A stretch of DNA of 64,000 bases. It comes from Pelagadaptatus aseana (GTDB lineage: Bacteria > Pseudomonadota > Gammaproteobacteria > Pseudomonadales > Cellvibrionaceae). Shown here piece after piece: positions 25,262-34,813 of this stretch. Each line of letters begins with the position of its first letter. Within the stretch, counting starts at the first letter, position 1. The notes beneath the pieces are model-generated. The model saw only the letters and a list, made by a program, of their open reading frames with translations, was not told the origin of the DNA and did not search any database. The stretch is from positions 99,141 through 163,140 of the forward strand of contig BAABNI010000008.1 in NCBI GenBank assembly GCA_040365065.1, in the 5' to 3' direction. A program made the translations under genes and the position numbers.

Positions 25262-25960
25262 TCAGGCCTTAATGGTGTGAACCATATAGTTTACGTCCAC
25301 ATCCTTGGGGTTGAGTTTGTAGTTTTTGGTGATCGGATTGTAGGTTAAGCCGGTCATGTCCTGTAGGCTCAGCTCGGCCTGACGAATCCAGTTCGATAGC
25401 TCGGACGGGCGGATAAATTTGCTGTACTCGTGGGTGCCCTTGGGCAGCATTTGCAGTACGTATTCAGCACCAATTACGGCAAAGGCGTAGGCCTTGGGAT
25501 TGCGATTGATGGTGGAAAAATAGACGTGGCCACCGGGTTTACAAAGCCTGGCGCAGGCTTTGATTACCGAGGCGGGGTCGGGTACGTGTTCCAGCATTTC
25601 GAGGCAGGTGACGATGTCATAAGCTTCTGGCTCCTGTTCGGCCAGCTCCTCGGCGGTAATGCGTCTGTAGTCAACCTGTACGCCACTTTCCAGAGAGTGC
25701 AGTTTTGCTACTTCCAGTGGTTCAATGCCCATGTCGATGCCGGTGACCTGAGCGCCACGGTGCGCCAGTCCCTCCGACAGAATCCCGCCGCCACAGCCCA
25801 CGTCCAGCACCTTTTTGCCCGCTACCGGTGAGTTCAGGTCAATGTAGTTGCTGCGCAATGGATTGATATCGTGCAGGGGTTTGAATTCGCTGTTCTTGTC
25901 CCACCAGCGGCTGGCCAGTGCGGCGAACTTTGCAATTTCGGATTGGTCGACGTTGCTCAT
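25262..25960 (-). CDS. ubiG: Ubiquinone O-methyltransferase UbiG
   Basis: A 232-residue SAM-dependent methyltransferase that carries out both O-methylations of ubiquinone synthesis. The N-terminal SRWWDKNSEFKPLHDINPLR and the SAM motif VLDVGCGGGILSEGLA are diagnostic. Length is normal. It is cotranscribed with mupP and yciK; mtaD lies 44 bases upstream on the same strand. Confidence 0.95.
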   Translation of the reverse strand: MSNVDQSEIAKFAALASRWWDKNSEFKPLHDINPLRSNYIDLNSPVAGKKVLDVGCGGGILSEGLAHRGAQVTGIDMGIEPLEVAKLHSLESGVQVDYRRITAEELAEQEPEAYDIVTCLEMLEHVPDPASVIKACARLCKPGGHVYFSTINRNPKAYAFAVIGAEYVLQMLPKGTHEYSKFIRPSELSNWIRQAELSLQDMTGLTYNPITKNYKLNPKDVDVNYMVHTIKA

Positions 25961-26004
25961 AGAAGTTTATAAACCTTTCAATGAAATCTTGTAGGAATAA
26001 TGTA

Positions 26005-27339
26005 TTAATCCCGGGCTATGTGACTCTGCCACTGCAGCGCTTTCTGGCTCAGGGTTTCTTCGTGCAGGGTTTGCAGTCTGTAATTGTCTAGTACGCAGCG
26101 ACCGCCAATCCAGTTGTGACTGACTCGCGAGCCCATTTCTGTGTACACCAGTTGGGAGGCCGGGTTATAGATTGGCAGCTGCTCCAGCTGGCTCATCTCG
26201 ATGGCAATTAGGTCGGCTTTTTTACCCTTCTCCAGACTGCCAATGCTGTCTTCCATGCCCAGAGCTTTGGCGCCGTTGATGGTGGCCATTTCCAGTGCCG
26301 TTGCAGCATCGACAGCGGTGGCATCGCCACTGACACCCTTGGCCAGCAGCGACGCCAGTTGCATTTCGGCGAACAGGTTAAGGCTGTTGTTGCTGGCGGC
26401 GCCATCGGTGCCCAGTGCGACGTTGACGTTTTGTTGCTGCAGTTTGGCAACCGGACAGAAACCACTGGCCAGTTTCATGTTGGAGCTGGGGCAGTGGACA
26501 ACGTTACTGCCGGTGTTGTGCAGTAATTCAATATCTTCATCGTTGAGTTGAGTCATGTGGACACACTGACTCAGGGGTGACAGCAGTCCCAGTTCGTTGA
26601 GTCTGGCAATCGGGCGTTTGCCGGTTTCAGCAAGGGCCGCATCGACTTCGCTGGCGGTTTCGTGCAAATGAATCTGGATGGGTGTCTGCAGTTCTTCGGC
26701 CAGGGTGGCAATGCGTTGCAGTGGTTCATCTGAGACGGTGTAGGGGGCATGAGGGCCAAACGCAATCGAAACCAGCGGGTGGCCGGCGTAGTCATCGTGC
26801 AGTGCCAGGCCTTTGCTGATGTATTCATCCGGATCCTGAGCCCAGGCGGTGGGGAAGTCCAGTACCGGGAAGGCCAGTTGGCAGCGCATGCCTGCCTTGG
26901 CGGCTGCCTGGGCGGCTTGCTCCGGGAAAAAATACATGTCGGAAAATGTGGTGGTGCCACTGCGGATCATCTCGGCAATGGCCAGTTCGGTGCCGGTTTC
27001 AACAAACTCGGGATTTACCCATTGCTGTTCGGCAGGCCAGATATGCTGCTCGAGCCAGGTTTGCAGTGGTTGATCATCGGCGTAACCGCGAAACAGGCTC
27101 ATGGCTGTATGGCCGTGGGCATTGATCAAACCGGGCATCAGCAGGTGCTGACCAAGATCGTATTCCTCGTCAGCCTGGTAGCGCTTTTTGGCCTCGGCGG
27201 TAGGTAAAATGTCCTGGATGGTGTGGCCATTAATCACCAGAGAGCAATCTTTCAGTACCTTGTCGCGGGGAATTATGGGGAGAATCCAACGGGCGTGTAT
27301 CAGCAGATCGACGGTTTCGAGGGTTGCTGTGGGTACCAT
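26005..27339 (-). CDS. mtaD: 5-methylthioadenosine/S-adenosylhomocysteine deaminase-type amidohydrolase
   Basis: A 444-residue amidohydrolase of the TRZ/ATZ family. Metal-binding residues are seen in LINAHGHTAMS, in IHLHETASE and in GTDGAASNNSLNL. In Pseudomonas the gene at this place, between ubiG and gyrA, is MtaD, which deaminates 5'-methylthioadenosine. The match in order supports the name; the exact substrate is inferred. It is transcribed away from gyrA across a 291-base gap that should hold both promoters. Confidence 0.87.
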   Translation of the reverse strand: MVPTATLETVDLLIHARWILPIIPRDKVLKDCSLVINGHTIQDILPTAEAKKRYQADEEYDLGQHLLMPGLINAHGHTAMSLFRGYADDQPLQTWLEQHIWPAEQQWVNPEFVETGTELAIAEMIRSGTTTFSDMYFFPEQAAQAAAKAGMRCQLAFPVLDFPTAWAQDPDEYISKGLALHDDYAGHPLVSIAFGPHAPYTVSDEPLQRIATLAEELQTPIQIHLHETASEVDAALAETGKRPIARLNELGLLSPLSQCVHMTQLNDEDIELLHNTGSNVVHCPSSNMKLASGFCPVAKLQQQNVNVALGTDGAASNNSLNLFAEMQLASLLAKGVSGDATAVDAATALEMATINGAKALGMEDSIGSLEKGKKADLIAIEMSQLEQLPIYNPASQLVYTEMGSRVSHNWIGGRCVLDNYRLQTLHEETLSQKALQWQSHIARD

Positions 27340-27630
27340 GGGAAAGGGTTGCCTTTTTTCTGTTCAGTTTGGGTGATTATTGTTGCTTTTGAGGGCCATT
27401 TATCAGTGGCTCGGGAGTATAACCTGTGTCTGGCTCAGGAGTCACAGCCTTCCTTTATATGAGTGCTTTTAAACGTGATTAACGGCAAGGCTTTATGGTA
27501 GTATCAATGGCTTTATGTGCGGTCGTTGCGGGGGAGCAAAATGCGGCTGCAACAAACCTGAATTGAACCATTAGAGGCTGGTTTTTAACCTAACCTTTTT
27601 ACCGCCAAAATAATAAGGAATGCCAATCCT

Positions 27631-30195
27631 ATGGGCGAGTTAGCCAAAGAAATTTCACCGGTCAATATTGAAGACGAACTGAAGCAGTCCTATCTGGATT
27701 ACGCCATGAGCGTGATTGTGGGGCGGGCTCTGCCGGATGTTCGCGACGGCCTAAAACCAGTTCATCGTCGTGTGCTCTACGCCATGAGCGAGCTGAACAA
27801 CGATTGGAACAAACCCTATAAAAAGTCGGCCCGTGTGGTCGGTGACGTAATTGGTAAATACCACCCGCATGGTGACTCTGCGGTGTACGACACCATTGTT
27901 CGCATGGCTCAGCCATTCTCGCTGCGCTATATGCTGGTTGATGGTCAGGGTAACTTTGGTTCGATCGACGGCGATAACGCGGCGGCGATGCGTTATACCG
28001 AAATTCGCATGCAGAAGATCTCCCATGACCTGCTGGCGGATCTCGATAAGGAAACGGTCGATTATGTGCCCAACTACGATGGTACAGAGCACATCCCCGC
28101 CGTGCTGCCCACCCGCATTCCCAATTTGCTGGTTAATGGTTCTTCCGGTATCGCGGTAGGTATGGCCACCAATATTCCGCCTCATAATCTGGGCGAGGTG
28201 GTCAAAGGTTGTCTGGCCTTTATCGATAATAATGACATCACCATCGATGAATTGATGGAAATCATTCCCGGGCCCGATTTCCCCACGGGCGGCATCATCA
28301 ACGGCCGCGCCGGCATTGTGCAGGCCTATCGCACGGGCCGTGGTCGCATTTACGTGCGCGCCAAAACCGAGATTGAACGCAACGACAAAGCCAACAAAGA
28401 AACCATCATCATCAATGAAATCCCTTACCAGTTGAACAAGGCTCGCCTGATTGAGCGTATCGCCGAGCTGGTTAAAGAGAAGAAGATTGAAGGCATTTCC
28501 GAGTTGCGCGACGAGTCCGATAAAGACGGTCTGCGCGTCGTCATCGAACTTAAGCGCGGTGAAGTGGGCGAAGTGGTTCTGAACAACCTGTTTGCCCAGA
28601 CTCAGCTGCAAAGCGTGTTTGGTATTAACGTGGTGGCGCTGGTTGATGGTCAGCCGAAGATTCTGAATCTGAAAGAGCTGCTGGAGCATTTTGTTCGCCA
28701 TCGTCGCGAAGTGGTTACCCGCCGCACCGTTTACCTGTTAAGAAAAGCCCGCGAGCGCGGTCATATTCTGGAAGGTCTGGCAGTAGCCATTGCCAATATT
28801 GATCCGGTGATTGAGCTGATTAAATCCTCATCCACTCCGGCAGACGCCAAAGAGGCGTTGATTGCCAAAGGCTGGCCGGTGGGTGATGTCAGCCAGTTCC
28901 TGGAACGCGCAGGCGCCGACGCCTGTAAACCGGATGATTTGCCGGTTAACTTCGGTTTGCACGACGGTGTGTATCACCTTTCTCCAGCTCAGGCCCAGGC
29001 GATTCTGGAATTGCGTCTGCACCGTCTGACCGGTATGGAGCACGACAAGCTGCTGGCCGAGTATAAAGAGAAGCTGGAACAGATTGCCGAATTCCTCGAA
29101 ATTCTGGGTAACCCGGAGCGCCTGATGCAGGTGATCCGCGAAGAACTGGAACAGGTGGTAGAGAGCTATGGCGATGAGCGTCGCACCGATATTCAAAGCT
29201 CCCAGCAGGATCTGACGATTGAAGATCTTATTACCGAAGAGGATCGCGTGGTGACCATCTCCCATGGTGGTTATGCCAAAACCCAGCCACTGGATGCCTA
29301 TCAGGCTCAGCGTCGAGGAGGTATGGGCAAGGCCGCGACCTCGGTCAAAGATGAAGATTTTGTTGAGCATCTGTTGATCGCCAGTACCCACGACACTATT
29401 TTGTGCTTTACCAACGCCGGTAAAGTCTACTGGCTCAAGGTCTACCAGATCCCGGTAGCCGGGCGTCAGTCCCGCGGCCGACCAATGGTCAATCTGTTGC
29501 CGCTGGAAGAAGGTGAGCGCATCACCTCCATTTTGCCGGTGAAAGAGTACGACGATGATCATTACATCTTTATGGCCACCGCCAACGGTACCGTGAAGAA
29601 GACCGTTCTCAGCCAGTTTGCCCGCCAGCGCAGTGTGGGTTTGCGTGCCATTGATCTGGATGAGGGTGATCATCTGGTTGGTACGGCCATTACCGATGGT
29701 AACAGTGACGTCATTCTGTTTGCTTCCCATGGTAAGGCCGCACGTTTTGATGAAACCAATGTTCGCGCCATGGGTCGTACTTCCCGCGGTGTGCGTGGCA
29801 TCAAGATGCCGGACGGCGTCAAGGTTATCTCCATGGTAATCCCGCAAGAGGGCGGCAAGGTACTGACCGTATCCGAAAATGGCTATGGCAAGCGCACCGA
29901 TGTGGAAGAATTCCCGACCAAAGGTCGTGGCAGTCAGGGTGTGATTGGCATGCAGACTACCGAGCGCAACGGTGCCGTTGTGGGCGCTGTGCAGGTGTTT
30001 GATGGCGAAGAAATCATGCTGATTTCCGATCAGGGTACTCTGGTACGTACCCGGGTGGATGAAGTGTCGGTTCTGAGCCGTAACACTCAGGGGGTACGCC
30101 TGATCAAAGTTAAGACCGATGAGCATATTATTGGTCTTGAGCGCATTGAAGAGGCCAGTGAAGATACCGAGGCCGAAGGCGAAGCGGAAGAGTAA
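27631..30195 (+). CDS. gyrA: DNA gyrase subunit A
   Basis: An 854-residue GyrA, which breaks and rejoins DNA to introduce negative supercoils with GyrB. The catalytic Tyr is at 122 (AAMRYTEIRM). The quinolone region has Ser83 and Asp87 (HPHGDSAVYD), the wild-type susceptible state. The C-terminal pinwheel repeats include the GyrA box QRRGGMGK. The tail is acidic (DTEAEGEAEE). AAGGA lies upstream of ATG 27631. In Pseudomonas serC follows; here pheA follows directly. Confidence 0.98.
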   Translation: MGELAKEISPVNIEDELKQSYLDYAMSVIVGRALPDVRDGLKPVHRRVLYAMSELNNDWNKPYKKSARVVGDVIGKYHPHGDSAVYDTIVRMAQPFSLRYMLVDGQGNFGSIDGDNAAAMRYTEIRMQKISHDLLADLDKETVDYVPNYDGTEHIPAVLPTRIPNLLVNGSSGIAVGMATNIPPHNLGEVVKGCLAFIDNNDITIDELMEIIPGPDFPTGGIINGRAGIVQAYRTGRGRIYVRAKTEIERNDKANKETIIINEIPYQLNKARLIERIAELVKEKKIEGISELRDESDKDGLRVVIELKRGEVGEVVLNNLFAQTQLQSVFGINVVALVDGQPKILNLKELLEHFVRHRREVVTRRTVYLLRKARERGHILEGLAVAIANIDPVIELIKSSSTPADAKEALIAKGWPVGDVSQFLERAGADACKPDDLPVNFGLHDGVYHLSPAQAQAILELRLHRLTGMEHDKLLAEYKEKLEQIAEFLEILGNPERLMQVIREELEQVVESYGDERRTDIQSSQQDLTIEDLITEEDRVVTISHGGYAKTQPLDAYQAQRRGGMGKAATSVKDEDFVEHLLIASTHDTILCFTNAGKVYWLKVYQIPVAGRQSRGRPMVNLLPLEEGERITSILPVKEYDDDHYIFMATANGTVKKTVLSQFARQRSVGLRAIDLDEGDHLVGTAITDGNSDVILFASHGKAARFDETNVRAMGRTSRGVRGIKMPDGVKVISMVIPQEGGKVLTVSENGYGKRTDVEEFPTKGRGSQGVIGMQTTERNGAVVGAVQVFDGEEIMLISDQGTLVRTRVDEVSVLSRNTQGVRLIKVKTDEHIIGLERIEEASEDTEAEGEAEE

Positions 30196-30223
30196 GACCT
30201 TAAGTGAAGAGTAAGACCTTAAG
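30187..30223 (+). repeat. 19-bp tandem duplication over the gyrA stop codon
   Basis: The 18-base unit GAAGAGTAAGACCTTAAG at 30187-30204 recurs exactly at 30206-30223. The first copy contains the last two gyrA codons and its stop, so the second leaves a translated-looking but out-of-gene remnant in the gyrA-pheA gap. It is probably a recent slippage duplication. Confidence 0.9.
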
Positions 30224-30235
30224 CAGAGTAGAGTT

Positions 30236-31339
30236 ATGACCGATAAATCCACTGAACAGCAGCAGTTGGCAGAACTGCGAGATCGCATCGATGCCATCGA
30301 CAGCGATATTGGTCGCCTGATTTCCGAGCGCGCTCAATGTGCTCAGACGGTGGCCGAGGTTAAGAAGGCCAATACCGATGAGGACGTGGTCTATTACCGT
30401 CCGGAGCGTGAGGCCCAGGTGCTGCGCAAAGCGATGGACCGCAATCAGGGGCCCTTGGGTGATGAGGAAATGGCGCGCCTGTTTCGCGAAATCATGTCGG
30501 CCTGTCTGGCTCTGGAACAGCCAATTCGCGTTGCCTATCTGGGGCCTGAGGGTACCTTTACCGAGCAGGCGGCACTGAAGCATTTTGGTCATTCTGCGGT
30601 GGCGGTGCCCATGTCCGCCATCGATGAAGTGTTCCGTGAAGTAGAGGCCGGTGGCGTGCACTACGGTGTGGTGCCAGTTGAGAACTCCACCGAGGGTGTG
30701 GTCAATCACACGCTGGATAATTTTATGGACTCCAACGCCAAGATTTGTGGCGAAGTGGAGTTGCGTATTCACCAGAATTTGCTGGTGTCTGAAGTAACCA
30801 AAACCGACAGCATCACCCGCATCTATTCCCACTCCCAGTCGTTGGCGCAATGTCGCAAGTGGCTGGATGCCAACTATCCGCACGCCGATCGCATCGCCGT
30901 TAACAGCAATGCCGAGGCGGCTCGACGCATCAAGGGTGAGTGGAATGCGGCGGCCATCGCCGGTGAGCTGGCGGCAGACAAGTACGGTCTGAACAAGCTG
31001 GCCGAGAAAATCGAAGATCAACCGGATAACTCCACCCGCTTTTTGATTATTGGTCGTGAGCAAGTTCCCAGCAGTGGCGACGATAAATCTTCGGTGGTGA
31101 TTGCCATGCGCAATGAGCCTGGTGCCCTGCACGATCTGCTGGCGCCGTTTCAGGACCACAAGATTGATCTGACCCGGGTTGAGACCCGACCATCGCGCTC
31201 GGGCAACTGGAACTACGTGTTCTTTATTGATTTCAGTGGCCACGTTGGCGACGACAAGGTTCAAAAAGCGCTGCAGGCAATCGGCGAAAAAGCATCCGAC
31301 CTGAAGATTCTCGGCTCCTACCCCAAGGCGGTTTTGTGA
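30236..31339 (+). CDS. pheA: Bifunctional chorismate mutase/prephenate dehydratase
   Basis: A 367-residue P-protein. An AroQ chorismate mutase occupies about residues 1-90 (LRDRIDAIDSDIGRLISERA). The prephenate dehydratase domain begins IRVAYLGPEGTFTEQAA and has the catalytic ENSTEG. A C-terminal ACT domain includes NEPGALHDLLAPF and the ESRP-like ETRPSRS, the phenylalanine-binding site for feedback inhibition. Its stop overlaps the start of the tyrA-aroA fusion (GTGA at 31336). Confidence 0.96.
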   Translation: MTDKSTEQQQLAELRDRIDAIDSDIGRLISERAQCAQTVAEVKKANTDEDVVYYRPEREAQVLRKAMDRNQGPLGDEEMARLFREIMSACLALEQPIRVAYLGPEGTFTEQAALKHFGHSAVAVPMSAIDEVFREVEAGGVHYGVVPVENSTEGVVNHTLDNFMDSNAKICGEVELRIHQNLLVSEVTKTDSITRIYSHSQSLAQCRKWLDANYPHADRIAVNSNAEAARRIKGEWNAAAIAGELAADKYGLNKLAEKIEDQPDNSTRFLIIGREQVPSSGDDKSSVVIAMRNEPGALHDLLAPFQDHKIDLTRVETRPSRSGNWNYVFFIDFSGHVGDDKVQKALQAIGEKASDLKILGSYPKAVL

Positions 31340-33585
31340 CCAGTGATGACTCTTTGCCCAATAACGAGCAGGTGATTAACCGTCTGGTCGTTATCGGCAT
31401 TGGCCTGATTGGCGGCAGTCTGGCTACGGCTCTGAAGCAGCGTGGCGGTTGTCGTGAAGTGATTGGTATTGCCCGTCGTGAACAGGCCTGCATTGATGCG
31501 GTCAAACTGGGCGTAGTGGATCGCGCAGAATTGTCTCTGGCGAAAATTGCCCCGGAATTGGGTGAGGGCGATGTGATTTTTATCTCCGTGCCCACCTTGA
31601 CCGTTGCCAAGATTTTGCAAGACATCAAGGCCCACGTCAGCCCCGAAGTCACGGTGACCGATGGCGCCAGTGTCAAGGGCTCGGTGATTAATGCGGTCAT
31701 ACAGGCCTATGGTGAAGTGCCGCCACAGTTTGTGGCCGGACACCCCATTGCCGGTTCCGAGCAGAGTGGTGTTACTGCCGCTAACCCCGAGCTTTATGTC
31801 GACCACCGCATTATTTTGACTCCGACGCCAGAGGCAGGCGCAGAACACGTTAACCGTGTTACCCGCATGTGGCAGGCGGTAGAAGCCGAAGTGTTATCCA
31901 TGCCAGTTGATGAGCACGACGATGTGTTGGCCGCCACCAGTCACTTGCCCCATGCGATTGCGTACTCGCTGGTGGATACTCTGGCCCACGATGCTGAAAA
32001 CGAGAATATTTTTCGTTATGCCGCGGGGGGCTTTCGGGACTTTACCCGCATTGCCTCCAGTGATCCGATCATGTGGCATGACATTATGCAGGCCAACAAG
32101 GGCAGTGTGCTCAAGGCTCTGAATTTGTTTACGGACAACCTGCAGCGTCTCAGCGATGCGATAGCCGCAGGCGATAGTGAATATCTGTTGGGTGTGTTTA
32201 CCCGTGCCAAGGTGGCCCGGGATCACTTTTCCAAAATGTTAACCAAAAAGGCTTACAGCGAATCCATGCAGGATCAAGAAATTACCTACACAGTGCAGCC
32301 CGGCGGTTGCGTAAACGGTGAACTGCGCGTTCCCGGCGATAAATCCATTTCCCATCGCTCCATTATGCTGGGGTCCCTGGCAGAGGGGGTTACCGAAGTG
32401 GAGGGCTTTCTCGAAGGGGAAGACGCTCTGGCAACCCTGCAATCGTTCCGTGATATGGGGGTTGTGATTGAAGGACCTAATAATGGTCGGGTGAAAATTC
32501 ACGGTGTGGGTTTGAATGGCCTGCAAGCGCCTCCGGGGCCTCTTTACGTGGGCAATTCGGGCACCTCGATGCGCCTGTTATCCGGTCTGTTGGCGGGGCA
32601 GAGTTTTGATTCGGAACTGACCGGTGATGAGTCTCTGTCCAAGCGACCGATGAACCGCGTGGCCAACCCTCTGCGTGACATGGGCGCGGAGATAGAGACT
32701 GCCGAGGGCGGTTTGCCGCCAGTGAAAATCAAGGGTGGCGCCAAGCTGAAAGGCATCGATTATCAAATGCCTATGGCCAGTGCTCAGGTGAAATCCTGTG
32801 TCCTGCTGGCGGGTCTTTATGCCGAGGGTGAAACTCAAACCACGGAGCCGGCGCCCACCCGCGACCACACCGAGCGTATGTTGCAGGGCTTTGGTTACGA
32901 CGTTAATCGCAAGGGCGCCAGTGCCTCTCTGAGTTCTGGCGGCAAGCTGACGGCCACCAAGATCGAAGTGCCTGCGGATATCTCATCGGCGACCTTTTTT
33001 ATGGTGGCTGCCGCCATTGCGCCGGGCTCTGATGTGACCCTGACCCATGTGGGGATCAATCCGACGCGCGACGGTGTGATCAATATTCTGAAATTGATGG
33101 GTGCCGACATTACACTGGAGAATCAGCGCGAGGTTGGCGGTGAGCCGGTAGCGGATATTCGCGTCAAATACGCCCCATTAAAAGGCATCAAAATCCCCGA
33201 AGATCAGGTGCCACTGGCCATTGATGAGTTTCCGGCTCTGTTTGTGGCGGCATCCTGTGCCGAGGGACAAACGGTTCTGACCGGTGCTGAAGAGCTGCGT
33301 GTCAAAGAAAGTGATCGCATTCAGGTGATGGCCGATGGCTTGCAAACATTGGGTGTTAAGGCCGAGCCCACGCCCGATGGTATTGTGATTCAGGGCGGTG
33401 ACATCGGTGGCGGTGAAGTGGAAAGTCATGGTGATCACCGTATTGCCATGTCCTTTACAGTTGCTGCATTGCGCGCGTCTGCGCCAATCACCATTCGCAA
33501 CTGCGCCAATGTAGCAACCTCCTTCCCAACGTTTGTGGAGTTGGCAACCAAGGCCGGTATCAGCCTTTCTACGGCACCTGCTTAA
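31336..33585 (+). CDS. tyrA-aroA: Fused prephenate dehydrogenase/EPSP synthase (TyrA-AroA)
   Basis: A 749-residue bifunctional enzyme. The first 300 or so residues are TyrA, with the NAD site VVIGIGLIGGSLA and the catalytic His in GHPIAGSE. From about residue 320, ELRVPGDKSISHRS starts the AroA domain that makes 5-enolpyruvylshikimate-3-phosphate. Its motifs (GNSGTSMRL, SKRPMNRVANPLRDMG, TRDHTEKMLQGFG-like) place it nearer the class II, CP4-like branch than E. coli AroA. The residue equal to CP4 Ala100 is Gly. Start is GTG 31336, overlapping the pheA stop. The same fusion exists in Pseudomonas. hisC, usually adjacent there, is absent. Confidence 0.94.
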   Translation: MTSDDSLPNNEQVINRLVVIGIGLIGGSLATALKQRGGCREVIGIARREQACIDAVKLGVVDRAELSLAKIAPELGEGDVIFISVPTLTVAKILQDIKAHVSPEVTVTDGASVKGSVINAVIQAYGEVPPQFVAGHPIAGSEQSGVTAANPELYVDHRIILTPTPEAGAEHVNRVTRMWQAVEAEVLSMPVDEHDDVLAATSHLPHAIAYSLVDTLAHDAENENIFRYAAGGFRDFTRIASSDPIMWHDIMQANKGSVLKALNLFTDNLQRLSDAIAAGDSEYLLGVFTRAKVARDHFSKMLTKKAYSESMQDQEITYTVQPGGCVNGELRVPGDKSISHRSIMLGSLAEGVTEVEGFLEGEDALATLQSFRDMGVVIEGPNNGRVKIHGVGLNGLQAPPGPLYVGNSGTSMRLLSGLLAGQSFDSELTGDESLSKRPMNRVANPLRDMGAEIETAEGGLPPVKIKGGAKLKGIDYQMPMASAQVKSCVLLAGLYAEGETQTTEPAPTRDHTERMLQGFGYDVNRKGASASLSSGGKLTATKIEVPADISSATFFMVAAAIAPGSDVTLTHVGINPTRDGVINILKLMGADITLENQREVGGEPVADIRVKYAPLKGIKIPEDQVPLAIDEFPALFVAASCAEGQTVLTGAEELRVKESDRIQVMADGLQTLGVKAEPTPDGIVIQGGDIGGGEVESHGDHRIAMSFTVAALRASAPITIRNCANVATSFPTFVELATKAGISLSTAPA

Positions 33586-33627
33586 TATCATACCCCCGGC
33601 CTATGGCTGCGGGTTTGAGTCTGCCAC

Positions 33628-33662
33628 ATGGTAAAGCCTCGAATAAACGGAGGCTTTACCAT
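33628..33662 (+). promoter_or_regulatory. Perfect hairpin covering the ribosome site and start codon of the ComEA-like gene
   Basis: Arms 33628-33640 (ATGGTAAAGCCTC) and 33650-33662 pair perfectly over 13 bp around a 9-base loop. The right arm contains most of GGAGG (33649-33653) and the first two bases of ATG 33661. In RNA this would hide the start. No T run follows the stem, which speaks against a plain terminator for the upstream operon. Confidence 0.75.
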
Positions 33663-33948
33663 GCATAAATTACTTTCTTTTTTTACCATCCTGTTACTGG
33701 TTTCAGGTTTGTCTTTTTCTGTTGTTGCAATGGAAGAGAAGGCAGAGTTACCGGCAGTAATCAATATCAATGCCGCAGACGCGCAGGCACTGACCGAGCT
33801 TAAAGGGGTTGGCCCAAAACTGGCTCAGGACATTGTGGCCTGGCGTGAAGCCAATGGTGATTTCAGCTCAATGGATCAGCTGCTGGAGGTAAAAGGCATT
33901 GGCCCGAAGTTTTTGGCCAAGAACAAATCGCGGATAACACTCAAATAG
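33661..33948 (+). CDS. ComEA-like helix-hairpin-helix protein
   Basis: A 95-residue exported protein. The signal peptide spans about residues 1-23 (HKLLSFFTILLLVSGLSFSVVA). The rest is two helix-hairpin-helix motifs, ININAADAQALTELKGVGPKLA and LLEVKGIGPKFLAK, as in the DNA-binding end of ComEA. Such small periplasmic proteins bind incoming DNA in competent bacteria, though many relatives have no tested role. The start at 33661 has GGAGG 7 bases upstream, both inside a hairpin. It stands alone between aroA and pyrF. Confidence 0.9.
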   Translation: MHKLLSFFTILLLVSGLSFSVVAMEEKAELPAVININAADAQALTELKGVGPKLAQDIVAWREANGDFSSMDQLLEVKGIGPKFLAKNKSRITLK

Positions 33949-34077
33949 AGTGCATGCTGAACAATTAATGAACCTTTCTGGGCTCTCAGGGGTTGAGGGC
34001 CCGATTTAAATCAACTGGCAGCCAACTCTCGCCATCTGTACAATTCGCTCCACATTTTTTTGAGTTTGGAGTTGTTT

Positions 34078-34782
34078 GTGCCACAACCAGTTTCCCCAAG
34101 AATCGTTGTCGCCTTGGATTTTGCCAATCAGGCCGATTGTCTGGCTTTGGCTGATCGACTGGATCCTGCCTATTGTCGTCTGAAGGTAGGTAAAGAGCTG
34201 TTTACCGTGGCCGGCCCTCAGGTGGTGGAAGGCTTGATGGCCAAAGGCTTTGATGTGTTCCTCGACCTCAAATTTCACGATATCCCCAACACCTGTGCCA
34301 AGGCGGTAAAAGCCGCAGCAGAGTTGGGTGTGTGGATGGTCAATGTGCACGCCAGTGGTGGTCAGCGCATGATGGAAGCGGCTCGCAATGAGCTGGAAAA
34401 GCGTAGCGGTAGTAACCCTTTACTGATTGCGGTGACGGTCTTGACCAGTATGGAGGCGCAGGACCTGTCACAGATTGGCATTGCCAGATCACCTCAAGAG
34501 CAGGTGTTGCATCTGGCCGGGCTGGCACAGCAAAGTGGTATGGACGGTGTGGTCTGCTCCGCTCAGGAGGCACCTGTGCTGAGCCAACAATTGGGTGCAG
34601 ACTTCTCGCTGGTGACTCCGGGGATTCGTCCGGCGGATGCTGCCAGTGATGATCAGCGTCGCATCGTGACACCGCAGCAAGCTATTGCCGATGGCAGCCA
34701 CTATCTGGTGATTGGTCGCCCGATCACCCAAGCTGCCGACCCGGTGGCTGTGTGTCAATCAATCGCCAAATCCATCGCTTGA
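34078..34782 (+). CDS. pyrF: Orotidine 5'-phosphate decarboxylase
   Basis: A 234-residue PyrF, making UMP from OMP. The catalytic Lys/Asp network is in FLDLKFHDIPNT, and the ends RIVVALDF and GRPITQA are typical. The start is unusual: no ATG exists; GTG 34078 has GGAG 6 bases upstream and gives a normal N-terminus, so I prefer it to TTG 34060. It is followed 31 bases later by cmk. Confidence 0.95.
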   Translation: MPQPVSPRIVVALDFANQADCLALADRLDPAYCRLKVGKELFTVAGPQVVEGLMAKGFDVFLDLKFHDIPNTCAKAVKAAAELGVWMVNVHASGGQRMMEAARNELEKRSGSNPLLIAVTVLTSMEAQDLSQIGIARSPQEQVLHLAGLAQQSGMDGVVCSAQEAPVLSQQLGADFSLVTPGIRPADAASDDQRRIVTPQQAIADGSHYLVIGRPITQAADPVAVCQSIAKSIA

Positions 34783-34813
34783 TTGGTAATTATAGGAAGG
34801 AGATGTGAGCAGT

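Noticed and set aside
27340..27630. Specific promoter boxes for gyrA and mtaD
   Set aside because: Several AT-rich hexamers are possible; none stands out enough to place a start site.
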